DNA from: Bacteroidota bacterium
GTDB lineage: Bacteria; Bacteroidota; Bacteroidia; Chitinophagales; Chitinophagaceae
Length of the DNA: 64,000 nt
Reading direction: 5' to 3'
NCBI GenBank assembly: GCA_947457075.1
Contig: CANGUG010000001.1
Coordinates: forward strand, 62,001-126,000
The notes beneath the pieces are model-generated. The model had not been told where the DNA came from and ran no database searches. It saw only the letters and a list, made by a program, of their open reading frames with translations. Below are positions 36,882 to 44,504 of the stretch, piece by piece (positions within the stretch are counted from its first letter, which is position 1; every line of letters starts with the position of its first letter). Made by a program: the position numbers and the translations under genes.

Positions 36882-37343
36882 ATGCAAAGGGCCTTGAAAT
36901 TATTAATGATAAGTTGCTGCTTAATGATGGTAGGAGAAAGTAAAGCGCAGACCAACAAGGCCAAATCACGTATTAACCATACCGCTATTTATGTAATGAA
37001 TATTGCGAAATCGGCCGATTTTTATAGCAATAGAATTGGTTTGGATACGGTACCCGAACCTTTTCATGATGGAAAACATATTTGGTACAAAACGGCCGAG
37101 CACACTATGTTACATATAATTGAAGGTGCTTCAGCGAAAAAGGAATACTATAAAAATCAACACACCTGTTTTACAGTGCCCCATTTTGATAACTTTGTGC
37201 AAAATTTACTCAAAGACCAATGGCCATTTGAAGACGTAGCAGGCAATAAAAATAAAATTACCACCAGGGTGGATGGAGTACATCAAATTTGGCTGCAAGA
37301 TCCTGATGGATATTGGATAGAAATAAACGATGATTCCTTTTAA
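36882..37343 (+). CDS. Exported VOC (glyoxalase-like) fold protein
   Basis: From the ATG at 36882 the protein is about 153 residues with a signal peptide (ending ESKAQ). ATGs at 36846 and 36876 are also in frame, but a promoter-like TACCTTGG at 36867-36874 favours the later ones. The mature part has the VOC pattern: INHTAIYVMNIAKSADFYSNRIGL, then a second module ending IWLQDPDGYWIEIND. The His and Glu positions expected for metal binding are present (NHTAIYV, WIEIND). Function beyond VOC fold is unknown. Confidence 0.75.
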   Translation: MQRALKLLMISCCLMMVGESKAQTNKAKSRINHTAIYVMNIAKSADFYSNRIGLDTVPEPFHDGKHIWYKTAEHTMLHIIEGASAKKEYYKNQHTCFTVPHFDNFVQNLLKDQWPFEDVAGNKNKITTRVDGVHQIWLQDPDGYWIEINDDSF

Positions 37344-37390
37344 TTGACTTAATAATTAATTTGATTTGCTTTAATAATCAATAAGTGTCT

Positions 37391-38269
37391 ATGAATAGAA
37401 AATATTTTTTTATACTCATCGCTTGCATTTATATGCTCGATGCCAATGCGCAGGGCAAAGTGTTGACAAAACAAATAATCAAAAGCAGTATCTTAAATAA
37501 GGAAGTACATTATACTATTTATCTGCCTAATGGTTATGATAAAAATGAAAGAAGCTACCCTGTGACCTACTTATTACATGGTCATGGTGATGCGGATGAT
37601 GGCTGGGTACAATATGGAGAAATTAACCGTCTAGCTGATGCAGCCATCAAAGAAGGTAAGATGCCCCCAATGATTATTGTAACCCCCGATGGGTTCAAAA
37701 GTTTTTATATGAATGCGGCAGATGGATCCATGAATTATGAGGACTTCTTTATAAAAGAACTCATTCCGCATATTGAAAAAACGTATAAAGCAAAAACTGA
37801 AAAACGATTTAGAGGCATCGCGGGATTGTCCATGGGAGGATATGGCAGTTTACTTTATGCACTTAAATACCCTCATTTATTTGTAGCAACTGCCCCCTTA
37901 AGTGCAGCTATATGGACCAACAATGATTTTGAAAATATGTCCGAAACTATGTATGGTTCTTACTTTGCAAATGTTATCGGAAAAAATTTAAAAGGCAAGG
38001 AAAGATTAACACCTCATTGGTTTGCAAATAGTATATTTAGTATCATTGATAAAAAAACTACCGAGGAATTATCAGCAGTGAAATATTGGATTGATTGTGG
38101 CGATGATGATTTTTTGACAATTGGAAACGCACAATTACATATTAGCCTCACCAATAAGAAAGTGGCACATGAATTTAGAATGAAAGACGGAATTCATAGT
38201 TGGACCTATTGGAGAATGGGTGTCATTGATGGACTTTCTTTTATTGGAGACAATTACAGATTAAAATAA
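37391..38269 (+). CDS. Exported esterase D-type alpha/beta hydrolase
   Basis: The protein is 292 residues from the ATG at 37391 (a GTG two codons upstream is less likely), with a signal peptide ending ANAQ. It has YLLHGHGDADDGW, the nucleophile elbow GLSMGGYGSL, and a C-terminal HSWTYWRMG carrying the catalytic His, as in the S-formylglutathione hydrolase/feruloyl esterase group. It is the first gene of a probable three-gene operon (4-base gap to the asparaginase-like gene). Confidence 0.85.
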   Translation: MNRKYFFILIACIYMLDANAQGKVLTKQIIKSSILNKEVHYTIYLPNGYDKNERSYPVTYLLHGHGDADDGWVQYGEINRLADAAIKEGKMPPMIIVTPDGFKSFYMNAADGSMNYEDFFIKELIPHIEKTYKAKTEKRFRGIAGLSMGGYGSLLYALKYPHLFVATAPLSAAIWTNNDFENMSETMYGSYFANVIGKNLKGKERLTPHWFANSIFSIIDKKTTEELSAVKYWIDCGDDDFLTIGNAQLHISLTNKKVAHEFRMKDGIHSWTYWRMGVIDGLSFIGDNYRLK

Positions 38270-38273
38270 TTTT

Positions 38274-38768
38274 ATGGAAAAAGAAATACAGGTTTTTGTT
38301 ACAGGTGGGACATTTGACAAAGAATACAATGAATTAAACGGTAGCCTTTATTTTAAGGAAACCCATTTATATGAAATGCTTGACTTGGGCAGGAGTAGAT
38401 TGCATTTGACCATTGATACTTTAATGATGAAAGATAGTTTAGACTTTGTAGATGCAGACAGGGCTTTAATTGCTGCTGCTTGTAATGAAACTAAAAGTAA
38501 TAAAATATTAATCACACATGGTACAGATACCATGACCCTTACAGCCGATTTTTTAAAGGAAAACTGTTCCGCTAAAACAATTGTGCTCACTGGTGCAATG
38601 GTACCTTATAAGTTTGGAAGTAGTGATGGATTATTTAATTTAGGAAGTGCACTTGCATTTGCACAGGTTTTACCTCCTGGTGTGTATATTGCTATGAATG
38701 GTAAAATTTTTGAAGCAGGTAAAGTAAGAAAGAATACGGACAAGGGTGAATTTGAAAAAATAGCATAA
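38274..38768 (+). CDS. Short asparaginase N-terminal-domain protein
   Basis: The 164-residue protein corresponds to the N-terminal domain of L-asparaginases. It keeps TGGTF (catalytic Thr13), HGTDTM (Thr84, Asp85) and the Lys at position 101 before VLTGAM. Full-length type I/II enzymes are about 330 residues, with a second domain that supplies part of the active site; it is absent here. Stand-alone N-domain proteins of this size are common in Bacteroidota. It is either an independent small enzyme or works as a homo-oligomer; no frameshift is seen downstream. Confidence 0.8.
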   Translation: MEKEIQVFVTGGTFDKEYNELNGSLYFKETHLYEMLDLGRSRLHLTIDTLMMKDSLDFVDADRALIAAACNETKSNKILITHGTDTMTLTADFLKENCSAKTIVLTGAMVPYKFGSSDGLFNLGSALAFAQVLPPGVYIAMNGKIFEAGKVRKNTDKGEFEKIA

Positions 38769-38777
38769 ATTAAAATC

Positions 38778-39545
38778 ATGCATAAATTAATATTAGTCAT
38801 TATTAGTCTCTATATTATGAATACGGGTATTGCACAACATAAAACTAAAATCATTGCACATAGAGGCGCATGGCAAGAGTTTAATTTACCCGAAAACTCT
38901 ATTGCTTCCTTACAAAAAGCTATTGAACTAAACTGTTACGGAAGTGAATTTGACGTGAGGCGCACCAAGGATGGTGTTTTAGTAGTTTGTCACGACCCTG
39001 TTTATTATGGGGATTCGATTGAGCTGATGAATTATGCCGACCTTAATAAACATAAATTAAGCAATGGAGAAGATTTACCTACTTTACTTGACTACTTTAA
39101 AAAAGGAAACATAGCAGGGTCTAATACTAAATTTATTTGTGAAATTAAGCAGGCAGTCACTGACAAAGAATTAGATAAATTGGCAACTGAGGAGGTAATG
39201 CAAATGGTCAAAAAATTAGGGATTGCCAAAAAGCTTGTTTTTATAAGTTTTCGATTTGAAATTTTAGAATGGATCAAGGCAATTGACCCCCAAGCAATTG
39301 TTTTATATTTAGAAGCCGACAAAGAGATTGCTACAATTAAAAAAGCAAAATTCGATGGTATCAATTACCACTATAGTCATTACTTAAAAAACGAAGGCCT
39401 TAGCAAAGAAGCCAAGGAAAATAAATTACTTATTGGAAGTTGGACCGTAAATGAAGGCACGGTATTAAATTCCTTGTTGTTGCAAGAGGTTGAGTTTATT
39501 ACCACCAATACGCCTAACGCATTTAAATTAATGCTGAAAAAATAA
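38778..39545 (+). CDS. Exported glycerophosphodiester phosphodiesterase
   Basis: The 255-residue protein has a signal peptide (ending GIAQ) and the GDPD motifs: AHRGAWQEFNLPENS (H28, R29, Glu), SEFDV (metal Glu and Asp) and VVCHDPV (catalytic His72). The rest is the TIM-barrel with EIKQAVTDKE and WTVNEG. It probably cleaves glycerophosphodiesters in the periplasm for glycerol-phosphate supply. It follows the asparaginase-like gene by 9 bases. Confidence 0.9.
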   Translation: MHKLILVIISLYIMNTGIAQHKTKIIAHRGAWQEFNLPENSIASLQKAIELNCYGSEFDVRRTKDGVLVVCHDPVYYGDSIELMNYADLNKHKLSNGEDLPTLLDYFKKGNIAGSNTKFICEIKQAVTDKELDKLATEEVMQMVKKLGIAKKLVFISFRFEILEWIKAIDPQAIVLYLEADKEIATIKKAKFDGINYHYSHYLKNEGLSKEAKENKLLIGSWTVNEGTVLNSLLLQEVEFITTNTPNAFKLMLKK

Positions 39546-39549
39546 TTGA

Positions 39550-40011
39550 CTACTTATACCTCGTATCAATCAAATATTGGATTTTCCACCCATCCTTTAA
39601 TTGTACCAGTTGAAAAGAGTTCACCCCACGGTGTGAATACTTGTCTTTATAATAAAACTGATAAGGCGTCCATACAATGGCAAGTTCCTTATTGGTTTTA
39701 ACGGTTTCAAACTCTATGCGTTCGTCCAGAGAACCTGCTGGTTGTTTGGCCACACTTATCAAAAAGTCTTGTACTGATGCGTTTTGTACAACTGCCTCGT
39801 TTTGTTTTGAAACTATGGTTTGCAAAATTGCCGTATTGCTAAAGCATTGTTTTAAGGAAAGGGTATCGCTATTTTTCATAGCAGTAAACATATTTTGAAT
39901 TACGCCCTTCACCGCTTCAATGTCTTTTTCATTGGTAGTGACAGTTTGGGCATTCAAGAAAGCGCTAGCGCCAATATGAATTATTGCAACCAATAGTAAC
40001 TTTTTAAACAT
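39550..40011 (-). CDS. Exported SnoaL/NTF2-like protein
   Basis: The 153-residue protein has a signal peptide (ending LNAQ) and an NTF2-like alpha+beta cone: a first helix (EAVKGVIQNMFTAMKNSD), a middle block and final strands (SHRGVNSFQLVQLKDGWKIQYLIDTRY). Proteins of this fold include small hydrolases and binding proteins; no catalytic residue can be assigned. It converges on the GDPD gene and sits 45 bases downstream of the M28 peptidase, possibly in one transcript. Confidence 0.75.
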   Translation of the reverse strand: MFKKLLLVAIIHIGASAFLNAQTVTTNEKDIEAVKGVIQNMFTAMKNSDTLSLKQCFSNTAILQTIVSKQNEAVVQNASVQDFLISVAKQPAGSLDERIEFETVKTNKELAIVWTPYQFYYKDKYSHRGVNSFQLVQLKDGWKIQYLIDTRYK

Positions 40012-40056
40012 ATAGTATCAATTAAAACTTTGATTTTAAGAATTCGTTTTGAATTA

Positions 40057-41352
40057 TTATTTTAACTGCTTTGTATCCACCCTAGTTGGAGTGTCTTCTC
40101 CCGAAACTATGGTTCTTGAACTTAAAGCAATGGCTTTGATTATTTCATTCATATTGTCCATGTCTAAAGTGCTAAACTCGTCGCTAGCTTTATGGTAATT
40201 GGGTTCGCTATCCATTTTAGAAGTAGAAATAGTATGCGCTGGAACGCCTAATCTTGCTAAGGTTGCGTTGTCGGAGCGATAAAATAAATTTTGGTCCGTA
40301 TAAGGATCAGGATAAAATTTAAACACAGAACCCACTAAATTCTTTTGTAAAATTTCTCCCATATTTGTTTTTTCATAGCCAGTGATATAAGCACTATTCT
40401 TACCCCATTTACTTTCTGTACCAATCATTTCTAAATTAAACATAGCTTTTACTGCTAAGGGATCAAATTGTTTGGAAAAATATTGTGAACCAAAACCACC
40501 CACTTCCTCAGCCGTAAAGGCGACAAAAACCAAAGTGCGTTCATTATTATTGAGCTGCTTAAAGTATTTGGAGAGCATAATCACTGCTGTCGTTCCAGCG
40601 GCGTCATCGTTGGCACCATTATAGATAGAATCAGCAGTATTATTTTTTGAATTGATAATGCCTATGTGATCATAATGTCCTGAAAAAATAACATACTCAT
40701 TGGCTAATTTTTTTCCTGGAATAACGCCTACCACATTCGCTAGAGGAAGTTGTTGAACTTTATTTTTTGCTTCAATAGTAAATTGAGTAGGCGTAGTAGC
40801 AGATAAAACGAATATGACTGTCTTTTGTGTATCGGTTATGTTGTTTCTAAATTGCGCGAATCTACTAAAGATGCTAGCAAAACTGGTATCTACAAAAACT
40901 ATATAATTTTTATTGGCTGACATATACTTTCCAATGGTTTTTCTGATGTCATCGCCTTTATTCATATTTCCAATTTCATAACCCGTTTTTTCATTCACCG
41001 TCAATGTTGCTTCAGCAGAGATTGGTATCACTTTATTGGATTCAACTTTCACTCCATCCATCGTAGCGGAAATGGAAATCAAGGATGCACTAAACCTTGT
41101 AAATTTTTGCAAATACGTATTACTATTATTTAAAGTCATTAAGCCTGTTTGCTTAAACTCGTTGGCTATAAATTCGGCTGCTATATCAATTTCTTTACTA
41201 AATGTTTTTCTTCCTGCTAATGCATCGGAGCTGAGGTATTTTTCAATTCGTTCCGTTTCTGATTTATTGATAATGGAGCTTGCATCCTGCGCAACTGATA
41301 CCATTGCCAAAAAAGAAAATAATAATAAAAAGGAGACAGTAATAAATTTCAT
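40057..41352 (-). CDS. Exported M28 family aminopeptidase
   Basis: The 431-residue protein has a signal peptide (ending SVAQ) and the di-zinc motifs of family M28: SGHYDHIG, NGANDDAAGT, FVAFTAEEVGGFGS, NLEMIG and VPAHTIST. The Glu in NLEMIG, where other M28 members have Asp, is common in Bacteroidota relatives. It likely removes N-terminal residues from peptides. A TATCTTTA promoter element is seen upstream (41377-41384, minus strand). Confidence 0.88.
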   Translation of the reverse strand: MKFITVSFLLLFSFLAMVSVAQDASSIINKSETERIEKYLSSDALAGRKTFSKEIDIAAEFIANEFKQTGLMTLNNSNTYLQKFTRFSASLISISATMDGVKVESNKVIPISAEATLTVNEKTGYEIGNMNKGDDIRKTIGKYMSANKNYIVFVDTSFASIFSRFAQFRNNITDTQKTVIFVLSATTPTQFTIEAKNKVQQLPLANVVGVIPGKKLANEYVIFSGHYDHIGIINSKNNTADSIYNGANDDAAGTTAVIMLSKYFKQLNNNERTLVFVAFTAEEVGGFGSQYFSKQFDPLAVKAMFNLEMIGTESKWGKNSAYITGYEKTNMGEILQKNLVGSVFKFYPDPYTDQNLFYRSDNATLARLGVPAHTISTSKMDSEPNYHKASDEFSTLDMDNMNEIIKAIALSSRTIVSGEDTPTRVDTKQLK

Positions 41353-41428
41353 AAAAGTTGGTTAATTAATAGGCATTAAAGATAAAGCATTAAACCTTTC
41401 TTATAAAGTATTGTCTAATTTTATAACT

Positions 41429-41971
41429 ATGCAATCAGACCAAGCATTAATAATTGAATTTCAGGCTTCCTCCAACAAAGAGGCACCCTATACTATTTTA
41501 TTAAAGCGGCACCAGCAAAAAGTATATTATCAAATTAAAAGAATGGTGAGCAACCATATGGATGCCGATGATATCGCCCAGCAGGTTTGGATCAAGGTTT
41601 GGAATAAATTGGATGGTTTTAAAATGGAAAGTGAATTCAGTACCTGGATTTTTAGGATTGCTTATAATGAAACGATTAATTTTTTACAAAAGCAGCAAAA
41701 AACAAGTGATCATAATGTAAATGAGGAGCTTATTGACTATGAACAAGCGGCAGGCAGTACCGATCACCCAAAATCAAGCCAAATTCAAATTACTTTAGAT
41801 ACCGCCATTCAACAACTACCTGAAAAGCAGCGTTTTGTATTTATGCTACGGTATTTTGAGGAGATGAATTATGAAAAAATTGCATCCATCACAGGTACCA
41901 CAGTAGGGGGTGCAAAAGCCAATTACCATCAGGCTATAAAAAAATTGGAAGAATTCGTAAAGCATGCTTAA
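41429..41971 (+). CDS. ECF-type RNA polymerase sigma factor
   Basis: The ATG at 41429 gives 180 residues (a TTG six codons upstream is also open). Region 2 is MDADDIAQQVWIKVWNKLDGF with the FRIAYNE helix; region 4 is LPEKQRFVFMLRYFEEMNYE and the helix-turn-helix ITGTTVGGAKANYHQA. There is no region 3. It is followed after 12 bases by a small one-helix membrane protein and then by a Spy-like periplasmic protein, an arrangement typical of Bacteroidota extracytoplasmic stress or surface-adaptation units. Confidence 0.9.
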   Translation: MQSDQALIIEFQASSNKEAPYTILLKRHQQKVYYQIKRMVSNHMDADDIAQQVWIKVWNKLDGFKMESEFSTWIFRIAYNETINFLQKQQKTSDHNVNEELIDYEQAAGSTDHPKSSQIQITLDTAIQQLPEKQRFVFMLRYFEEMNYEKIASITGTTVGGAKANYHQAIKKLEEFVKHA

Positions 41972-41983
41972 ACTTTTATAAAA

Positions 41984-42442
41984 ATGGAAGGTCAAAACAA
42001 CACAATGCAACCAATGGACAACGATATTACCCTAAATGAGGACAAAGCGCAGGTAGAGGCTTTGTTTGGTAAAAAGGCATTGACTCAATTTGAGGAAGCG
42101 CAACAGGCAACAAGCGATGCATTTTTCGATATTCAAGCAGCGCAAATTTTAGCGGGGTTAAACCAAAAGAAAAAAGCAAAAATTTACCGCATTAGCAGTT
42201 TTAGAAAATTGGCCATTGCTGCTTCCTTTATCATTTTTATTGCAGCTACCTATATTTTTATAGAATCTAAAAAACAAAATGAATTTGCTAAAGTAAAAAT
42301 TGAAGAAATCCCTACTGACGAAATTGATAATTACCTAGTATCCAATGATTGGGAAAATGAGCTTGATTGGGAAAATACAACATTAAAAGAAGATGCGCAT
42401 ATTGAAACATTGAGCAATACGATTCTTAAAGACAGTAATTAA
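41984..42442 (+). CDS. Single-pass membrane protein, probable anti-sigma partner
   Basis: The 152-residue protein has a cytoplasmic N-terminal part rich in Gln and acidic residues (about 1-70), one transmembrane helix (LAIAASFIIFIAATYIFIE, about 75-95) and an acidic extracytoplasmic tail. No zinc-binding anti-sigma HxxxCxxC motif is visible. The role is inferred only from position after the sigma factor and membrane topology. Confidence 0.65.
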   Translation: MEGQNNTMQPMDNDITLNEDKAQVEALFGKKALTQFEEAQQATSDAFFDIQAAQILAGLNQKKKAKIYRISSFRKLAIAASFIIFIAATYIFIESKKQNEFAKVKIEEIPTDEIDNYLVSNDWENELDWENTTLKEDAHIETLSNTILKDSN

Positions 42443-42488
42443 AACAATAAAAATTAAATAACAATCATCCTTTCAAAAAAATAATACT

Positions 42489-42902
42489 ATGAAAAAAATT
42501 ATACTGCTATTAACAGTACTTGTTTGCAACTTTGTTGTAAATGCTCAACAGGGTCCTGGTGCAAAACTGGGTAAACGTCACGGCAGAATGGGCCAAATGA
42601 AAGAAAAAATTGAGCTGTATAAAATTCAATTTTTTACAGAAAAATTAAGTTTAACTACTAACGAAGCGGAGCAATTTTGGCCAATATATGAAGCGCATAA
42701 AAAAGCAATGAAAGAAATTATGCAAACAAAGTCAAATGACGAGATTGGCTTACAAGAAGCGACTTTAAACGCCAGAAAAAAATACAAAAATGATTTAAAA
42801 TCTGTTTTCAAAAACGAAGATCGAATTAATGAAGCGCTTAAATTAGACCGCGAGTTTATGAAAAAAGTGCAGGCTGAAATGCTTAAAAGAAGAGCTGCCT
42901 AA
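42489..42902 (+). CDS. Spy/CpxP-like periplasmic protein
   Basis: The 137-residue protein has a signal peptide (ending VNAQ) and a helical, highly charged mature part, with EKLSLTTNEAEQFWPIYEAHKKAMKEI in two adjacent helices. This matches the Spy/CpxP-like proteins that sense or buffer misfolded envelope proteins. It lies 46 bases after the membrane protein and closes the sigma factor unit. The specific signal is unknown. Confidence 0.72.
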   Translation: MKKIILLLTVLVCNFVVNAQQGPGAKLGKRHGRMGQMKEKIELYKIQFFTEKLSLTTNEAEQFWPIYEAHKKAMKEIMQTKSNDEIGLQEATLNARKKYKNDLKSVFKNEDRINEALKLDREFMKKVQAEMLKRRAA

Positions 42903-42908
42903 AACAGT

Positions 42909-42940
42909 AATTCCTGCCTCCTGAAGGAGGCAGGAATTTT
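42909..42940. terminator. Bidirectional intrinsic terminator
   Basis: A stem AATTCCTGCCTCC / GGAGGCAGGAATT of 13 base pairs with a TGAA loop, followed by Ts; it separates the convergent Spy-like and serine hydrolase genes. Confidence 0.9.
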
Positions 42941-44462
42941 ATTCTTTGGTAAGATGATATTCTTGAATCAAAGCAGGGTTTTCAGGAGACAAAGTAAAAG
43001 CTAGTTTTAGGTTTCCCTTTTCACACGCTATAATGCAATACCCTCTTAATTGATTTTCAGCAATCATAGCATTTAATTTTACTATTTTGCCAACCTGACC
43101 AAATAAAGTAGCTGATTGTTTTTTTAGTTGGTCAATAGGATAGTCATCAAAGAAATTTTCCGCGAAAATTTTTGGAATACCCTCCCATTGCACAATCACA
43201 TTGGCCAGCTGCTGCTGTCTTTGAGCAAGGATAGGAGAAATACTTGTTTGACGCGGTTTTAAATTAGCCATTTTCACCAAAGTATCTAGTACGGCAGTGT
43301 TCATAGCAGTAGTAGAAGCATAAGTCACATTGGCAAATAGCATTACACCAATACCATAGTCTGGTAAAAACTGCCAATTACTGCCATAACCTGGCAAACC
43401 TCCACTATGTCCGATATTTTTTTTACGGTCAGCATCTATCATCCATCTTAAACCATAAGTATAAGCACCTGTTGTGGCCATTTTCTTGCCATTTGGAAAT
43501 GTATAATTTGGATTTAATGAAATAAATCTAGCTGGCTGGTGCATTTCTCTAAGGGTACTTCTTTTGACCGGCAAGGATTCAGGATCATTGCGCTCTGGCC
43601 ATGCCGCTTCATGCATCGCTACATATTTTCCAAACATATCAATCGATGTGATCATTCCACCCATGGCTCCATAAATACCATCTTGCAAAGGTGTTTCTTT
43701 TCTCCATTCATCGTTAATATAGCGATAGCCAAAGGCAAATTTTTCTTTTGGGATTGTGGTAAACTCATAAGTCGTTTCATTCATTCCCAATGGTTGTAAA
43801 ATATGTTGTTGAATATAGGCATCATAGGTAATACCGGATACTTTATGTATGACATAGCCCAACATCGCAAATCCCAAATTACTATATTCATATTCCACGC
43901 CAGCTACATTTGAAAAAGACAATTGCCCTTTAATCAAATCATTTAAATCCTTTTCGGTATCCGCTAATTGTCGGTCACCCCAGGGATTGTCTTCTGGAAA
44001 TCCAGCGCTATGGCTCATTAAATGTCGAATAGTGATGGCTGGCGCGTCGGTAGTTAAACCCTGTCCTTTTAAAGCAGGAATATACATTTCAACAGGATCG
44101 TCTAATGTTAACTTGCCTGCATCTCTTAAATGTAAAATAGCCAATGAAGTAAAACTTTTAGACATGGATGCAATTCGAAACATGGAACGAGTGCTTGCAG
44201 GAATTTTTTCTTCTACATTGGCATATCCGCCTGCTCCCTTAAATGTTAATTGTCCGTCCACGACAATACCAAAGGCATATCCTGGAACATGATTCGCCTT
44301 TGCAAAATCCATATATAATTTTTCAATCACAGGCATTGCATTTTTGATACGCTCTAATCTAGACGCATCATTAAATGCTGCGGGGGAAAAAGACTTCGGA
44401 TTTTGACCTATAACATTGAATGGCAAAATAAATAGTACAAAAATTATTTTCTTCATGATCAT
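42939..44462 (-). CDS. Exported serine hydrolase, class C beta-lactamase/PBP fold, with C-terminal domain
   Basis: The 507-residue protein has a signal peptide (ending VIGQ) and the class C motif set: S99-M-S-K102 (SxxK), YSN in EYEYSNLGFAML, and HSG in IGHSGGLPGYG. A beta-lactamase-like fold covers about 45-400; the last 100 residues form a separate domain. Such proteins act as D-aminopeptidases, esterases or carboxypeptidases; the sequence does not single out one. The ATG two codons later is an alternative start. Confidence 0.85.
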   Translation of the reverse strand: MIMKKIIFVLFILPFNVIGQNPKSFSPAAFNDASRLERIKNAMPVIEKLYMDFAKANHVPGYAFGIVVDGQLTFKGAGGYANVEEKIPASTRSMFRIASMSKSFTSLAILHLRDAGKLTLDDPVEMYIPALKGQGLTTDAPAITIRHLMSHSAGFPEDNPWGDRQLADTEKDLNDLIKGQLSFSNVAGVEYEYSNLGFAMLGYVIHKVSGITYDAYIQQHILQPLGMNETTYEFTTIPKEKFAFGYRYINDEWRKETPLQDGIYGAMGGMITSIDMFGKYVAMHEAAWPERNDPESLPVKRSTLREMHQPARFISLNPNYTFPNGKKMATTGAYTYGLRWMIDADRKKNIGHSGGLPGYGSNWQFLPDYGIGVMLFANVTYASTTAMNTAVLDTLVKMANLKPRQTSISPILAQRQQQLANVIVQWEGIPKIFAENFFDDYPIDQLKKQSATLFGQVGKIVKLNAMIAENQLRGYCIIACEKGNLKLAFTLSPENPALIQEYHLTKE

Positions 44463-44504
44463 GGTAAAATAAAAAATTTTAATGGCCGTTTAATACGAGG
44501 AACA

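Noticed and set aside
38274..38768. Asparaginase as a truncated pseudogene
   Set aside because: The N-terminal catalytic residues are all present, the stop is clean, and the spacing to the next gene is 9 bases with no remnant of a second domain. Short family members are common.
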